From Nissolia schottii (taxonomy: Eukaryota; Streptophyta; Magnoliopsida; Fabales; Fabaceae), in the NCBI GenBank assembly GCA_003254905.1, contig QANU01103765.1, positions 103,972-167,971 of the forward strand: a DNA stretch of 64,000 nucleotides, in the 5' to 3' direction. A model generated the notes under the pieces. That model saw nothing but the letters and a program-made list of their open reading frames with translations. It had not been told where the DNA came from and made no database searches. The translations under genes and the position numbers were made by a program. Of this stretch, positions 35,017-47,731 are shown one piece after another; the first letter of the stretch is position 1, and every line of letters begins with the position of its first letter.

Positions 35017-38000
35017 AAAACTCTAATATGAGTTGACAAATTTTATATAGGAAAATGTTTTGTGTACACCCTAAACCCATACACTTGTACATACACCATT
35101 GAATTATACGCAATTAATGACAATTATACGGTCTATAGTAGATTTTCCTTATTTAGAATATCACGCACTCCCACGCAATTTTGTTACGCAAATTCATGCT
35201 ATCTCAAATGAATTTTTAAATCCTGATTTCAAAGCTCGTCATTACACCGCCCATAACCACCACACCACAGTCTTGATCCAACCATATCTCACCACCATAA
35301 CCACCAGAATTGTGAGCAAGTTTGTGCAGAGAGCATTAGCAGCGTCGAGAGCTTGACGTGAATCCATTCCTAGTGATCGTTCAAATGCTAGATAACGTGG
35401 TAAATTTTCGCGTTGTTTGATTCATTGTTTGTGGAGTGTGTTAGATCACGATCTGTTACACATTCAAATATAATTAATTAGGGGCACAAACATTATATGC
35501 GATATTGTACAAAATTTGTGTGTGTGAGTGCACAAACATTACAAGCTTAACATAGTGATTTTACTCAAACATCTTATCTAGCAATGCACAAACTTTCTTC
35601 ATTTTAGTGCACAAACTTGTTTTTTAGAATTGCAAATCTGTTACCGTGTTACTTATTGAAATATTTTGGTTTATTTGCAAATACAATCCTCCAAAATTCA
35701 CCTTTTACAAACACCCCATAACCTTATCTCTCAATCCCATTCTATTCTGCCATTGAAATTCCAAAACGCAAGGAAGTAAGCAGAGGAAGGAACTAGTAAG
35801 GGGTTCGTTTTGCTTCTACTGCGAAATTAAAGTAGATGAAAGAGAATTAAAGTATTAAAATTATTTACAAATAATGCATAAAATATTTGTTTGTTGGTGT
35901 TTTTTTAATAATTTTTTTATTTTTTATTAAGTTGAAAAGAAATAAAATTTTATTTGTGATAATGACTGGTTGTGGTTTATGGGTTCGCGGTGGTTGGGTT
36001 TTGGGTTGTAGATTTCCCAAAGGTGATTAATAGGATGTTACTTTTTTTTTTTTCTATTGATGAAGGTTCATTTAATTGCTCTAGTTATTTATTTAAGGGT
36101 TACGATTCAAGGTTAAGTTTTTAGTGCCCGATGTATCCAATAGCGTCAAATTTATCCACTGGTACTCAAATTTCATTGAGCAGAAAATTTATCCCACAAA
36201 TGAAATGATGCGTTTTTATGATTATTGATGGACTTGAGAAATTTACTGAGGGATTTCTTTGCCTGTGATGTTGTGCATACTTAATTATGTGAACCTTCTC
36301 TTCTTTCTCATTTTCTTCACTCGCTCCACCTCCACTCTCTCCACCCCACCACCCACTCTCTCCACATCCCTTATTTCCTAACTCATCGCCACTGACGCCA
36401 CCACACACTTGCCTCCCTGTTGCCGCCACCACGCTCCTACTTCCCCATCTTCCACCAATTCTGCTCTGTGCTGCCTCTCTTTCGCCGGCACTACCGCGAC
36501 ACCACCACATCGATGCCTTATTTTATTTATACATAAAGATGAACATGATGTATGTGTAAGTTGCATGAAACCCTAGGAGGAAAGATTTCAGTTCAACCAT
36601 CAACTATTATGTTTTAGAAATATTCTAAGGAAGTTATATCTATGATAGAACTATTAGTCAGTGACAACCTACGTTGACCTTCAGTACCATTATAGTTAGA
36701 TTAAGACCAACTATTAGAAATCTAAGGACTCGAATAAATTAGATTACCATTAACTATCAAAACCTAGGTATTTGAGTAGTCCGTCAAAGCCATATTGTAT
36801 TGTTCGGGATTTGTCCATCTAGATGTCTTCACTGGCTTTAATGATTATGTTTCAAAAATTGATTATATTATATGATAAAGTATTATTATAAATGTTTTCA
36901 CGTATAATATATATTTTATGTAATTCATTAAATGTGCCATATTTATGAATTGTCCTATTTAACATTAATATATAAAATTATGCAACTTTTCCATCTTTGC
37001 TAGTGAATAAGATATTATAAACATGATTATTTATCAGATGAATTTAATTAATTTTGATGAGAGTAAACAAATTGCATTGCCATCTAATAATATATAATTA
37101 AATGTCAGAAATTTCTTTGATATCCCTATAAAATTTAAAGTTACTGGTACTTTTTTTCTTAATCATTATAGGGAGCTCAAACCATCTAAGATGGGAAGCA
37201 AAACAATTGTTTTACAAATTTACAGGTACGGTAAAGTATTGATACATAATACACCTTCAGTTTTTTATGGTTAATAATTAACCACATATTTTATTAACTC
37301 AAATTTTGACATTTTTAATTATTTTTTAATTATATGTTTGAGATGTGTGATTAAATCATAACTGTTGATTTTTTTTATTCAAAATCATCACTGATGGATA
37401 CAAAAAGATATTAATATCCTTATAAAAAAATGTATGTAACGAAGACAATTCCCAAAAAATTATTGTAATGTGAAGATTTCAAAAATCCTTACATTTTTAA
37501 AATGATTTATCTCTCTAATATTTTTCCTAATAAGTTCCCCCAAAATTTTACCTCTAAACCTTCTTTTTTATCTTTAAAAATATTTTCTGTCTTTAATATT
37601 TTTCTATGATATCTCAATTTTCTTAACAATATTTTCTCTCAAATTCTCATTTTCTTTTATTTTTTGATATATATATATATATATATATATTGCATTTGTA
37701 TATAAATGGTATTCCCTCTATTTCTAGATAATTGTCAATTTTTTTTTGTATATTAGCATTTTTAAATATCAACTAACTTTGAGCTATGGAAATTAAAAAA
37801 AAAAATCACTGGAAACCCCTTACTGTCTTAACGGACTTTCACTTTGGTTGGGCTGAATTAATCGAATTCCTAGTAGTAGAATTTGAATTCTTAATAATTC
37901 TCGTGGTTCATGGGGAATTGTAATAAAAACTCTAATACTATATCAAAAATTATTTATTCAAAAAACTTAAGTTAATGAATAAAGACAATTGAATGATTTT

Positions 38001-38407
38001 ATATTTTAACTGATGGTAATCATAACCAAAAGAAATATCTATGAATTTCAAATATTGACCGGAATAATTTGGTTCAGTTAACATATTTTTATCATTACCA
38101 AGATTTTTATTTTTATTTTTATAAAAAAATTGTATAAGCACGTGCATTGTCACCTTATGTGAGTGAATCATAATTAATCTTTGCTTTCATTTAAATAATA
38201 TTTTCAGACCTCGCGTGGTTCAAATTTCTCCGTACATTGTTTGCCGTATGAATTATTCCCTTTGCAACCGTCATTTTGGTCAAATTATCTATCACTTATT
38301 TTTTTAAGGTAAAATTTATTGCTAATTAAGATTTCAATTGTGTTAATTAAATTTTCAATACTTTTTCTTCACCATGCATGAGGCTCTTCAAACGAATTAA
38401 ATAAGAG
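35017..38407. other. Intergenic region, repeats only
   Basis: It holds scattered cacaaacattac words (35470-35640), a partial copy of the 12452-13054 arm (about 35650-35760), a low-complexity CCACC-rich patch (36310-36510) and an (AT)n run (37669-37690). Frames in the CCACC-rich patch look compositional, not genic. Confidence 0.5.
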
Positions 38408-38412
38408 TAATC

Positions 38413-41400
38413 TGTAACATCCAGATTTTTTCTTAAAGAAATAATCGTAAACATAATCATTAAATTAATTTCTTAATCATGATTAGAGAATTAAGATGGG
38501 AAATTATTAAGTAGAATATCCCTAGGAAATAAGACGTGTCGCGATAGGAAGTTCGGCGGACAACCGAACGGCCGCTGTTCGCCGATGAAATTTTCTAACG
38601 CGTAAGAGGTGTCCGTGAAAATAATCTCCCGGAGAAAAATTCACAAACACCTTTAAATATTAATACCCTTAGGTAGGGGGGAATTAGGGGGTCGCGGCGG
38701 TACAAATGGAATATTTTTCGGACGACCGTGAGCGACGCACCGACACTGCGAGCGATAAAACACGAGCGAACCAGAACCGGAAGGAAAAAATGAAATCTCA
38801 ACAGCTAAGAAGAGGGCTGCACGGTTTTGAAGGAGAATTTTTGACCAAAAAATAATTTCCCAAAATGTGCTTCCAAATTCCCATCACCATACTTTTCTTA
38901 CTTACTCCACCAAATCACATCACTTACCCATACCCATGCCCATACCTCCTACTATTCACCACATTTTATTTATTCTAAAAATCAACTAAATTCCCTCACA
39001 ATCAGCCCTCCAAAAACCGAGCCCCTCCCCCAAGTTTACAAGAGAACTTCATCTTCTACAATCCTCCATAACCACACCTCAAGCCAAGCTCTAAGAACAC
39101 CACTTTGTCTCCAAGAAAGCAAGCATTCTTGCCATCCTCTTTCACCTCCCAGGAACTGAAGCACAGCCCCCAAAGTCTCCTCATCCTTCTTCATTTTCTT
39201 CCTTCCAAAATCAAGAGGAACAACCTCTTCCCCTCCACCTTGTTCGAAGTTCTTCACCTTGGAGAAAGGAGAAGCTCAAGCTTTGGAACAACAAGGCTTG
39301 TGGGACTTCACTCTAAGCTTCCCTCACCACCACCAGGTTCTTTTACAAGTGGGTAAACTTGGCTTGGTCACCCCTTTGTGGCTTATGTTTGCTTGTATGT
39401 GTTTATGTGCTTGTGTGCCTTATGACAAATGATATTAGAAATGCTATGCTAGGACTTAGGAGACGATTCTGAAGGGTCCTGTGACCTGGACTAGATAGGA
39501 ACATGAATGCTGGAATATGTGGGGTTTTGAACTTGGGATGAATGTGAGAAAATGAGAGAAAACAAGTAATGAAGAAAGTGCCGAGTGTTCCGCCGAGAGT
39601 GACCGAGAGGAGCATAAGGAGTTGTTGAGCGGCGTCTGGACGGGCACCAAATGGGTACGCGTAGAGTGACTGAGAGGAGTCTGTAGTTGTCGAGCGGCAC
39701 CAGGAGTGCTGCTGAGTGGGTTCTGCGTAGGATCCCTGGGGTGTGAACGAGAGAAAATGAGAGAAAATAAGTAAATGAGTAAGCGCCTAGTGGTTCCGCG
39801 GATAGCGACTGGGAGGAGTCTAGAAAGATGATGAGCGGGCACCTGGGATGGTGCTGAGTGGTTCCGCGGAGAGTGACTGGGAGGAGTCTAGAAAGTTGAT
39901 GAGCGGGCACCTGGGATGGTTTTGAGTGGGTTCCGTAGAGGATCCATGGGGAGTGCTAAGAGAGTTACGTGAAGAGTGCTGAGTGGGCACCAGGAGTGGT
40001 TCGGAATGGGTTCCGCGGAGGATCCCTGGAATGCTGAGAAGGTTACGTGAAGAGTACTGAGTGAGCACCAATAGTGGTGTAGAGTAGGGTTTCGCGGAGG
40101 ATCCCTGGAGTGCAAGTACTGAGTGGGTTCCGCAGAGGGACCCTGAAGTTGTTGAGTGGTTACAAGTATGTGTATGATGAATGAATGAGTTATGTTTATA
40201 ATGATGTATGTGGAACATTGCATGTAGAGTATGTATGTTAGGAATGATTATGCTATCATGCATCATGAGAACTAGAGGTTAATCACGTAAAGATTAAAGA
40301 GCATAATTGAACCTTAGGGAACAAGTATGTAGCTATATGATAGGAAGCATCTCTCTCGGCGGACACGCCCCTCACCAGTCTCTCCCCCCAAGGGGTGGAT
40401 CGGTTAATGATGATGAAAGAAAAGAAAGAAAGAAATAAAGTAAAGAAAAGAAGCATGAGAAAGGGTGACGTCACACCTAAAGTTATGAGATGATGATGTA
40501 TGAGTCTAACGCTTGGTTGCGTCGCAAGGGCCAGCCCCCGCCTCCTACCTAGTGGAGGTTAGCCCACTTGATTGGCGGCGATGGACACTAGACCCCATCG
40601 GTGGTTAGCAACCACTCTGGTGTGAGCGCAGCTGGGTCGTCGTCAAGTTGGGAACAGAAATGGTTGTAGTCGTTTGGCCACGACTACATGAGCGAAGGAC
40701 TAGAGGAAACACGCTAACCCGGGTAAGCCGGTACGCGTAAGAAAAAGAACAAGAAAGACACTAACCCGGGTAAGCCGGTATGCTTAAGAAAAGAAAAGAA
40801 GGACGCTAACCCGGGCAAGCCGGTATGCGTAAGAGAACCCCATGCATAAATTATGATATGAAGGTGTAGGAAATGAGGTGATGTATGAGTATATGATAAA
40901 TGAATATGTGATGAACAAGTATGTGATGCATAAGTCTATGATATAGTTTATGTATGAAGTAAGTACCGTCAAGAGAACGCTCGAGACGGCTATGTATGTA
41001 CGCAAGAAAAGTTAACAAGCACGAGAACGTAGATAAGCAAGACTAGTTCCCCAGTCACCTAGTAAAGTAGATAAAGCCGTTCAGGACCTTAGGCCAGATA
41101 ATAATCAGTAGGATGTTAGTATGCATGTTCACTTAGAAACTCCTGAGCGGCCGGGTTGATAAGCGAGAAAAAGAGATTCCCTACGCTAAGGTTAACCACT
41201 GAGGACGACTGTTCTCACCCCCACTCGCTTATGCTTCCAGGAGCAGGCGAAGAGTATGAGGGCTACGAGGAGCCCTATGAAGAGCCGCACGCGGAGCAGT
41301 AGAGGACCGAGGACCAGCCAGTCTAGCTCGGCATCAGATGGATATTTTGCTATATTTTGATATATTTTGATATGTATTTTGAGATATTTGGCTTGTATAT

Positions 41401-41713
41401 GTAAACTACTATGATACTCTGTTGGTTGTAATTTGTGATGGACCAGATACTTGTGTATGTAATTATTTATGCCAGTAATGATTATTACGTTTAAGCTTCA
41501 GCTCTATCGTTTGTATTATATGCTTTGATTCACGCGTGGCTCATATTTTGCAAATAAAGTAACAAGTGGAAAAGTTTTAAAATGGTCCATATTTTCCTTA
41601 ACCTCTTAGTTTCAAAAGATAATAAAGGAACTATAAGTAATCCCACCAAAAGATTAACAACCTAGTGAGCATTGCGTACTACTCGAGGGTATGCAGTTAG
41701 CTAGGATGTTACA
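38413..41713. mobile_element. Solo LTR, 3.3 kb, probably Ty3-gypsy type
   Basis: It begins TGTAACATCC and ends GGATGTTACA (inverted termini, TG...CA) and is flanked by the 5-bp duplication TAATC (38408-38412 and 41714-41718). No gag or pol is present, so it is best read as a solo LTR left by recombination between two long LTRs. Size and GC-richer interior suggest a gypsy lineage with very long LTRs; the lineage is inference. Internal tandem repeats include a 68-bp unit copied at 39790 and 39858 within a decayed array (about 39580-40150), and three copies of a CTAACCCGGGTAAGCCGGTA unit (about 40705-40830). Confidence 0.85.
39580..40150. repeat. Decayed tandem array inside the solo LTR
   Basis: GGTTCCGCGGAG, GGATCCCTGG and GAGCGGGCACC words recur. 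The best pair is a 68-bp direct duplication at 39790-39857 and 39858-39925. Minus-strand frames here are low-complexity artefacts. Confidence 0.8.
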
Positions 41714-41718
41714 TAATC

Positions 41719-44700
41719 TAATAAACTAATTTATTAAATAAATTTTTGTTTTAATTTTTTTTAATATTCATACATTCAATTTAGTTAACAAATAATTAAA
41801 AATAGAAAAAGCATCAAAGAATCTAGCAATCAATCACATTAAAAGAAGGTTGACACACAACTTTGTGTTTAGACTTTACACACGTGCCTAACATAATAGT
41901 TGGACAACTAAAAAAGATTGAATTTAACAATTGATAAATTTATTAGTCCCTTCCTACTTAAATTTAACATGAAAAAGACTCATTAATTTTTAAAAAAGAT
42001 TAACCGTCTGGCGATGGTCAAATTTAGAGATTAATTAATCAGTTTTTGTCCAGCAACAAAGTTGGACATTAAAAAAAAAAAAGCAATCATCATCACACTA
42101 CACATAACTGGGTTCTTGGATTGGATCCATTCTTTTTGTTCTACTAAAAGTTAGCTTATCTCTTACAGGAGTAAGTGAGACGTACTTATGATCTTCGAAT
42201 TATTCAATGAGACTCTTACAACTATTATTTTTTTTTTCCTCTTCTCACATAAGTTTCAAAAACGTAATCACGGTGGTGAAGGCTAATTTAGAAAGAGAAG
42301 GAGAGTAAAAAAAGTGTACGTCATGATGCATGCCCCCCATGCATGTTCCCTACATGTGGAGATTGGTACCAGAGTTGCAGCCTGTGGAACTACATAATTT
42401 ATATCTTTTCCCCTCGCTAAAGTCATCGGTGAATCCACAAGATTTAAGTAATGAAATAAAAATAATATATAAATATATATAAAAAATTATATTTTTATAT
42501 CCAAATATTAAAAAAAATAAATTAATAAATTTTTAAATAATTTAATTAATACGTAAACAATTTTTTTATTTTTATATTTTAAAAAATTGAAATAATATTT
42601 CATTCTCAACCGAATCAAATATTCCATTCTTATTAAACAATCATTCAATCATTTATCTTTTGTTAAAAAAATTCCTTTAACCAATATAATAATTGCTACA
42701 AGGAAAACCAAAACTAACTTTAATTTTTTTTTTTGTTGCACAGAATAAACACCGACGATTAAATAATATATTTTATAGTTTCAAACTAACGTCTAAAAGA
42801 GATTACTAATTATATTTTTATTTGAGAATTGATAATCAAAATATATTTCGAATATAAAATTATTAAGTTAACTTTCAAGTGCTGAAAATTGAGCACAAGA
42901 AATAAAATTGAGTTAAGAAATGTTTATATAAGTATTAAAGTAGTTTTAAACTAGTAATTATTTGATTAATAGTGCTACTTTTATATTATGTAATTTCTAA
43001 TTGAAATCTCCATATTAGATTCCACTTAATTTGGTTTGAGACAAATCGATTTATTACAGGGGTAAAGCTCTTCCATCGTTTTTTATTTATAAGATTTAAA
43101 CTTGAGACATTATTTACGGAGAACAAATTAATATTAAACTGTTTAAACAAGGTCTTAAGCTCGAATATCGTAGATAAAAAAAAACTTACACAATGGAATT
43201 TCTAATTATTCATGAACTAAAGAAAAAGTATACACTTTGTCAAAGTTTCGATCACATCAAATAATAACACACTAACAAGTGGTCAAGTGGGAATAGCAAA
43301 AATATAAAGAAGCAAATCCTAACAAAAATTAATTACACCACAAAATTAACTACACTAGTAAAGAATAATTAACAAAATGCACAAAAAAGATTAACGACGC
43401 GAGTATTGTAAGATGCGAGAAGAGATTATATAAAGTTCAACCCCTTGATAACATTTTTATTTTTAAAATTATCACTATCAAGCTCTCCCCATATTTAGGA
43501 TCATGTTAGACAAGCTCCTTATAATGTACATGTGCTACATTGATATTCAATTAATTAAGATGTACATCTCAAAGACTATATACATGGTTGTTGAAGTGTC
43601 CTGATTGGTCGTTTCAAGTCACAAATGATTAGGAGTAAATCTTCAAAAGATAGAGTTTCAGTATTTGCCCACATTAAGTGTATAAGGAGAGCCCTCCCCC
43701 CCCCCCCCCCNTGGGACATGTTATTTTAGGAAAAAGGCCTTTTATCTTGTTTAGTTTCTAGCATTTTATCACTCTCAATCTCAAACAGCTTTAGCAATTG
43801 GTAACTTCCAAGTGAGATGCTGATTCATGGCCATTAAGGGAAGCATCCGCCCCCCCCCCCCCCCCCCCCAACACAAAGAACACACACACACACACACCCG
43901 TTCATCCTAAGCTGAATTACCACTCTTCAGAATGTGTGTGTGTTATGTGCTCAGTAGAAGCATATACCTTGTACTGCCAATCAATAATTAGAAAGTTATA
44001 AACCGAAGATGAGACTTGACTTTTTACCATTGGTTTTTTCGATTTAAACATTTTTCTTTTTTTACTTGGTGATAGTCTCGTGCGCTATATTGCTTATTCA
44101 GTAAAATTTTACACTTATGGTATATCAAAATTAAATTTATATATACATAAACGTATTCATGTATCTTAAATTTTAAAAAATTATTATTTCGTTGTATTGT
44201 ATTAATATCATATTTTATCATAGTACTTCATAGGTTCTAAGGTGATTAGACAAAAAAAAAGTCATTAAATCACACAACTATGGTTGATGAATAAATAAAT
44301 AAATATAGAAGTTATTGTGAATTAGTTGTTACATAGATTAGTGGTTCATGAGCTGCCTCCTAACTCCTAAACTTCATAACTACCATTCTTTTATAGTTTA
44401 CTTCACGATTTCAGTTGAATTTCATGCAGAACGGTTTTTATGATATTTGAATTTAATAATGAATATTAATATTGAATTTAATTAAAGTATCTTCATATAA
44501 TATATATACTCTCTCGTCCACTTGTGCACTTTTCTTTTAAGGTTTTTGAATAAGGATGGAGGATATATAAAATAAAATAAAATATAAAAGTATTTTTTAA
44601 TTCAACTAAATCACTATTTGTGTTTTTTTATTATTGAGTTTAATTGAAAAATGTGTAAAGTCGAAAAAGTTTACTAATACCTTAAAATTTTCAAATAATA

Positions 44701-44816
44701 AATAATTTAAGACAAATTTTTTTAAAGGAAAAATATTTTTATAAGTGAATTCTTATTTTAGAAACAACAAATTAATACAATAGTTAATAAAATGATAATG
44801 TGTGTGTATGCTGCTC

Positions 44817-44853
<37 letters not shown>

Positions 44854-45127
44854 NTGGATATATTTAAGATTTTTGAGTGTAGTGTGATTAATTTATTCTC
44901 TATTATACTTTTTTAGTAAAATATTTGATTATTGATGTTTTGTGCTATTTGTTCCTTTGACCGTCATTTTAAAAACAAGGCTAACAGGTACAGGTACTTG
45001 ATTAATATACTCGTTAGAATATTTTTTCTTTCTTTCCCACCATTTCATAATTTATTCCAATTTTATTTACATTAGCCTAAATTTAATTACAAAGTTTAAA
45101 CAGAGATAATATATATATATATATATA
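41719..45127. other. Intergenic region, AT-rich, with two poly-C tracts and two Ns
   Basis: C homopolymers at about 43686-43710 (ending in N) and 43850-43869, and an (AT)n run ending in N at 44854. No gene, RNA or bounded transposon was recognised. Confidence 0.5.
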
Positions 45128-45557
45128 TAATAGAGAAGACCAGAGAGAAATGCTTTGAGCTTTGATTTGATAAATTTGGTAAAGTTGCACCAGTGAAACT
45201 TACACTTCATTCAATGAGTAAGAGTTATTTATACAACATGCGTGAGAGCAGCATAAGCTATGTGTGTTCAATACAGCATAGCTCCCTAACTAACTAACAA
45301 CTCTACTAACTTACTAATAGCACTAACAACCTCGTTTCTTTTATCCTCATTTCCCAGTGGTAATACCCCCTCACAAGCGGGCAATGGGTGATATATATAT
45401 CAACCATTCCAAGCTTGGAAACAAAGCTGACAAAGAGGCGCATATTCAAGGACTTAGTGATTATGTCAGCACATTGATCAGGGGTGGAAACAGCCAGTAA
45501 ATGCATGAACCCTGCCTGGAACTCCTCACGTACTATGTGACAGTCGATATCAAGATG

Positions 45558-45682
45558 TGTCATGCCCCAATTTACAACGTGGCCGCATTTAGGACTACTG
45601 CCTTATGGAAGCTCTAACATGATATACTAAACATGTATTAAATGCTCATAATAATAGAATAACTTTATAGCAATTAAAGAAT

Positions 45683-45736
<54 letters not shown>

Positions 45737-46036
45737 AATGTCTAAAAGAAACTGAATAACTGAAATAACGAATAAAACTAAATGTACTGAATAACTGGAT
45801 AAACTACGCTCATAACTGGAAAATAAAATTGTACGTATGCCCACGTCCCTGACGGAGGAGCACAATTCAAGGGAGTCGCAACTCGACCTCACTTCACCAG
45901 GATAAATCTGGGTGGTTCCAGTATGCATGTAACTCGGATATCTGTGAGGGTACGCATACCCTAAGTTTGAGGAGCCTGCCGCTCAGGGGTCTGATAGGGC
46001 ACGCATGCCGTAACTGAGGAGCTTGACGCTCATATC
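45558..46036. repeat. Nested insertion, probable LTR fragment
   Basis: The copia pol similarity stops within the conserved KHLDIDCH block, exactly where TGTCATGCCCCAATTT starts, resembling the 5' end of a gypsy-type LTR. It includes (CA)n(TA)n at 45685-45734 and a duplicated pair of GAGGAGC..GCTCA-type words. The right boundary is not defined. Confidence 0.5.
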
Positions 46037-46039
46037 TAT

Positions 46040-46430
46040 CTACTAGGGGTGTTCATGGGCCAGATTGGCCTTTTCCCGAACCTGGCCCTATATTTAGACC
46101 GACCCAATTTTGAAGACCTGGACCGGACCTTAAACCCGATAGACCTGATCATCTTCGAGCCGAGTTAAAACTCAGGTTTGGACCAGGCCAAAAACAGGCC
46201 AAAACTATCTCAAACTTCAAAATAAAAAATAACATCCATTAAAAAATAAAGTTAAAAAATTGCAAACTAAACATTATATTTCTTAACTAAACACACATTA
46301 ATTTCAAACACTACAACAAAATGAAATAAAATTTATAACATTAGCATTCCTATTCAAACTTTCATAATTTTAGTGCAACATAAACAACAAAAAAATAATA
46401 AGTGCACTATAATATATTTCTAAACACCGA
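46040..46430. repeat. Repeat with a TAGGGGTGTTCATGG end (hAT-like terminus)
   Basis: CTAGGGGTGTTCATGGGCC opens a stretch with repeated CCGGACC/GACCTG words, then AT-rich sequence. TAGGGGTG ends are common on non-autonomous plant hAT elements. The opposite terminus was not found, so this is tentative. Confidence 0.4.
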
Positions 46431-46979
46431 AATAGTGTTAGATCTTCGCGATCCGAAGGAAATTGCTTTGTGTGAATCGTTCCTTCAAATTTCCCCAAAC
46501 TACGATCGCATCCTCTATTCCGTCGATGCTCCTTGAAATAGCCGGAGAAACTAAATTCATGATCCACGAATGTATCATCGTCTTGCATCGCTCCCAGGCT
46601 TCATATAGAGGATGGAATTCATCTGGCTTCAAGATCTCTCCACTCAAAAATTTGAATTTGTTCTTGGCGCGCAACGCTCTTTTCATCGATCTGCTCCATC
46701 AATGATAGTTTGAGCTAGTGAGAATTGTTGGAACAATTACCAGTGAAGGATTCTCACTTGGGTGCATATATAGTACGGGCATGCTCGGATTTTGGAGCGA
46801 ATCCCCATTGTTGCCACCAGAAGCTTCAGACTGTGAGCTTCCTGCAACAACGCTCCCTCTGTTACCTTGTGGTCATTCCATGAATGAGTGCACAGTAGAG
46901 CTCTAAAGATCAAAGCTCTGATGCCATAAAGAGAAGACAAGAGAGAAATGCTTTGAGCTATGATTTGGTAAAGTTGCAA

Positions 46980-47571
46980 CCAAGGTTGTCAAACTTGAGA
47001 GTTTAAGTAAACTCGTGGAGTCTCAGCAAACTCAAATCGTAAACTCGACTCGTAAACTTGTATGAGTTTACATTCGTAAAAAAATATGTTATAAGCAATA
47101 TAATTAGTAACTAAACTTGATTAAATATTGTATTTATAATTGAAATTGAATAATGTTAACTTTAAATTAAATTAATGAAAGAAATATCATAAAACACACC
47201 TTAATGCATGACACTTAGTGGTTAGGTCATACTTTATTCAGTATCTGTATTATTTTATAGTTCAATAAAATATAGCCCAATTATGATAAATATATGAAAT
47301 TAGCTAAATAAACTCAATATATATTATCTAATATAAAGAAAGTTTGGTAAGTATCTAACCAAGTTACAAAATTTGTACATTTTGAGGTAAACTCGTAAAC
47401 TCGTAGGTAGATTTTAACTCATAAACTCGCTAGTAGAATCGAGAAGTTACTTAAACTCATACGAGTTTACCAAAAAAGAGTTTATATAAGTGCTAACTCG
47501 TTTTGTGTAGTAAAATCGTAAACTCTTACGAGTTTATGAGTTAACTCGAGAGTTTAACAACCATGATTTCA
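46980..47571. repeat. Foldback element inserted in the 5' LTR of the copia remnant
   Basis: It starts CAAGGTTGTCAAACTTGAGAG and ends CTCGAGAGTTTAACAACCATG, imperfect inverted ends of 40 or more bases built from AAACTCG/CGAGTTT words. The matching stretch of the other LTR (45180-45215) lacks it. It appears related to 11030-11556. Confidence 0.65.
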
Positions 47572-47731
47572 ATGAGTAAGAGTGTTATTTATACAACATG
47601 GGTGGGAGTAGCATAAGCTCCATGTGCTCTCCTTTACTGAAGCGTAGCTCCCCAACTAAGTAACAACTCTCCTAACTTACTAACAACACTAACAACCTCA
47701 TTTCCTTTATCCTCATTTTCCTGTGGTAATA

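Larger units (their letters stand above)
45128..47731 (-). mobile_element. Copia-type LTR retrotransposon remnant with nested insertions
   Basis: Minus orientation. The 3' LTR (45128-45365) and 5' LTR (46927-47731) match over about 215 bases, but the 5' LTR is split by an insertion at about 46980-47571. TGGCATCAGAGC next to the 5' LTR is a one-base variant of the initiator-Met primer site, and GAGGGGG precedes the 3' LTR. LTR ends read TATTACC...TTA. Only a gag piece (46438-46720, KNKFKFLSGEI) and the pol C-terminus (45368-45557, [19 protein letters not shown]) survive. The interior is replaced by other repeats at 45558-46430. Confidence 0.85.

Noticed and set aside
35099..35356. 85-codon plus-strand frame
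   Set aside because: No recognisable domain, flanked by repeat ends, and compositionally like surrounding DNA; could be a captured fragment but unsupported.
36166..36566. Gly/Glu-rich minus-strand frames
   Set aside because: They arise from a CCACC-rich patch; no start context, domain or splice support.
39403..40266. Overlapping minus-strand open frames of 70-148 codons
   Set aside because: They lie in the tandem array of the solo LTR, repeat the same low-complexity words in all frames, and match no protein type.
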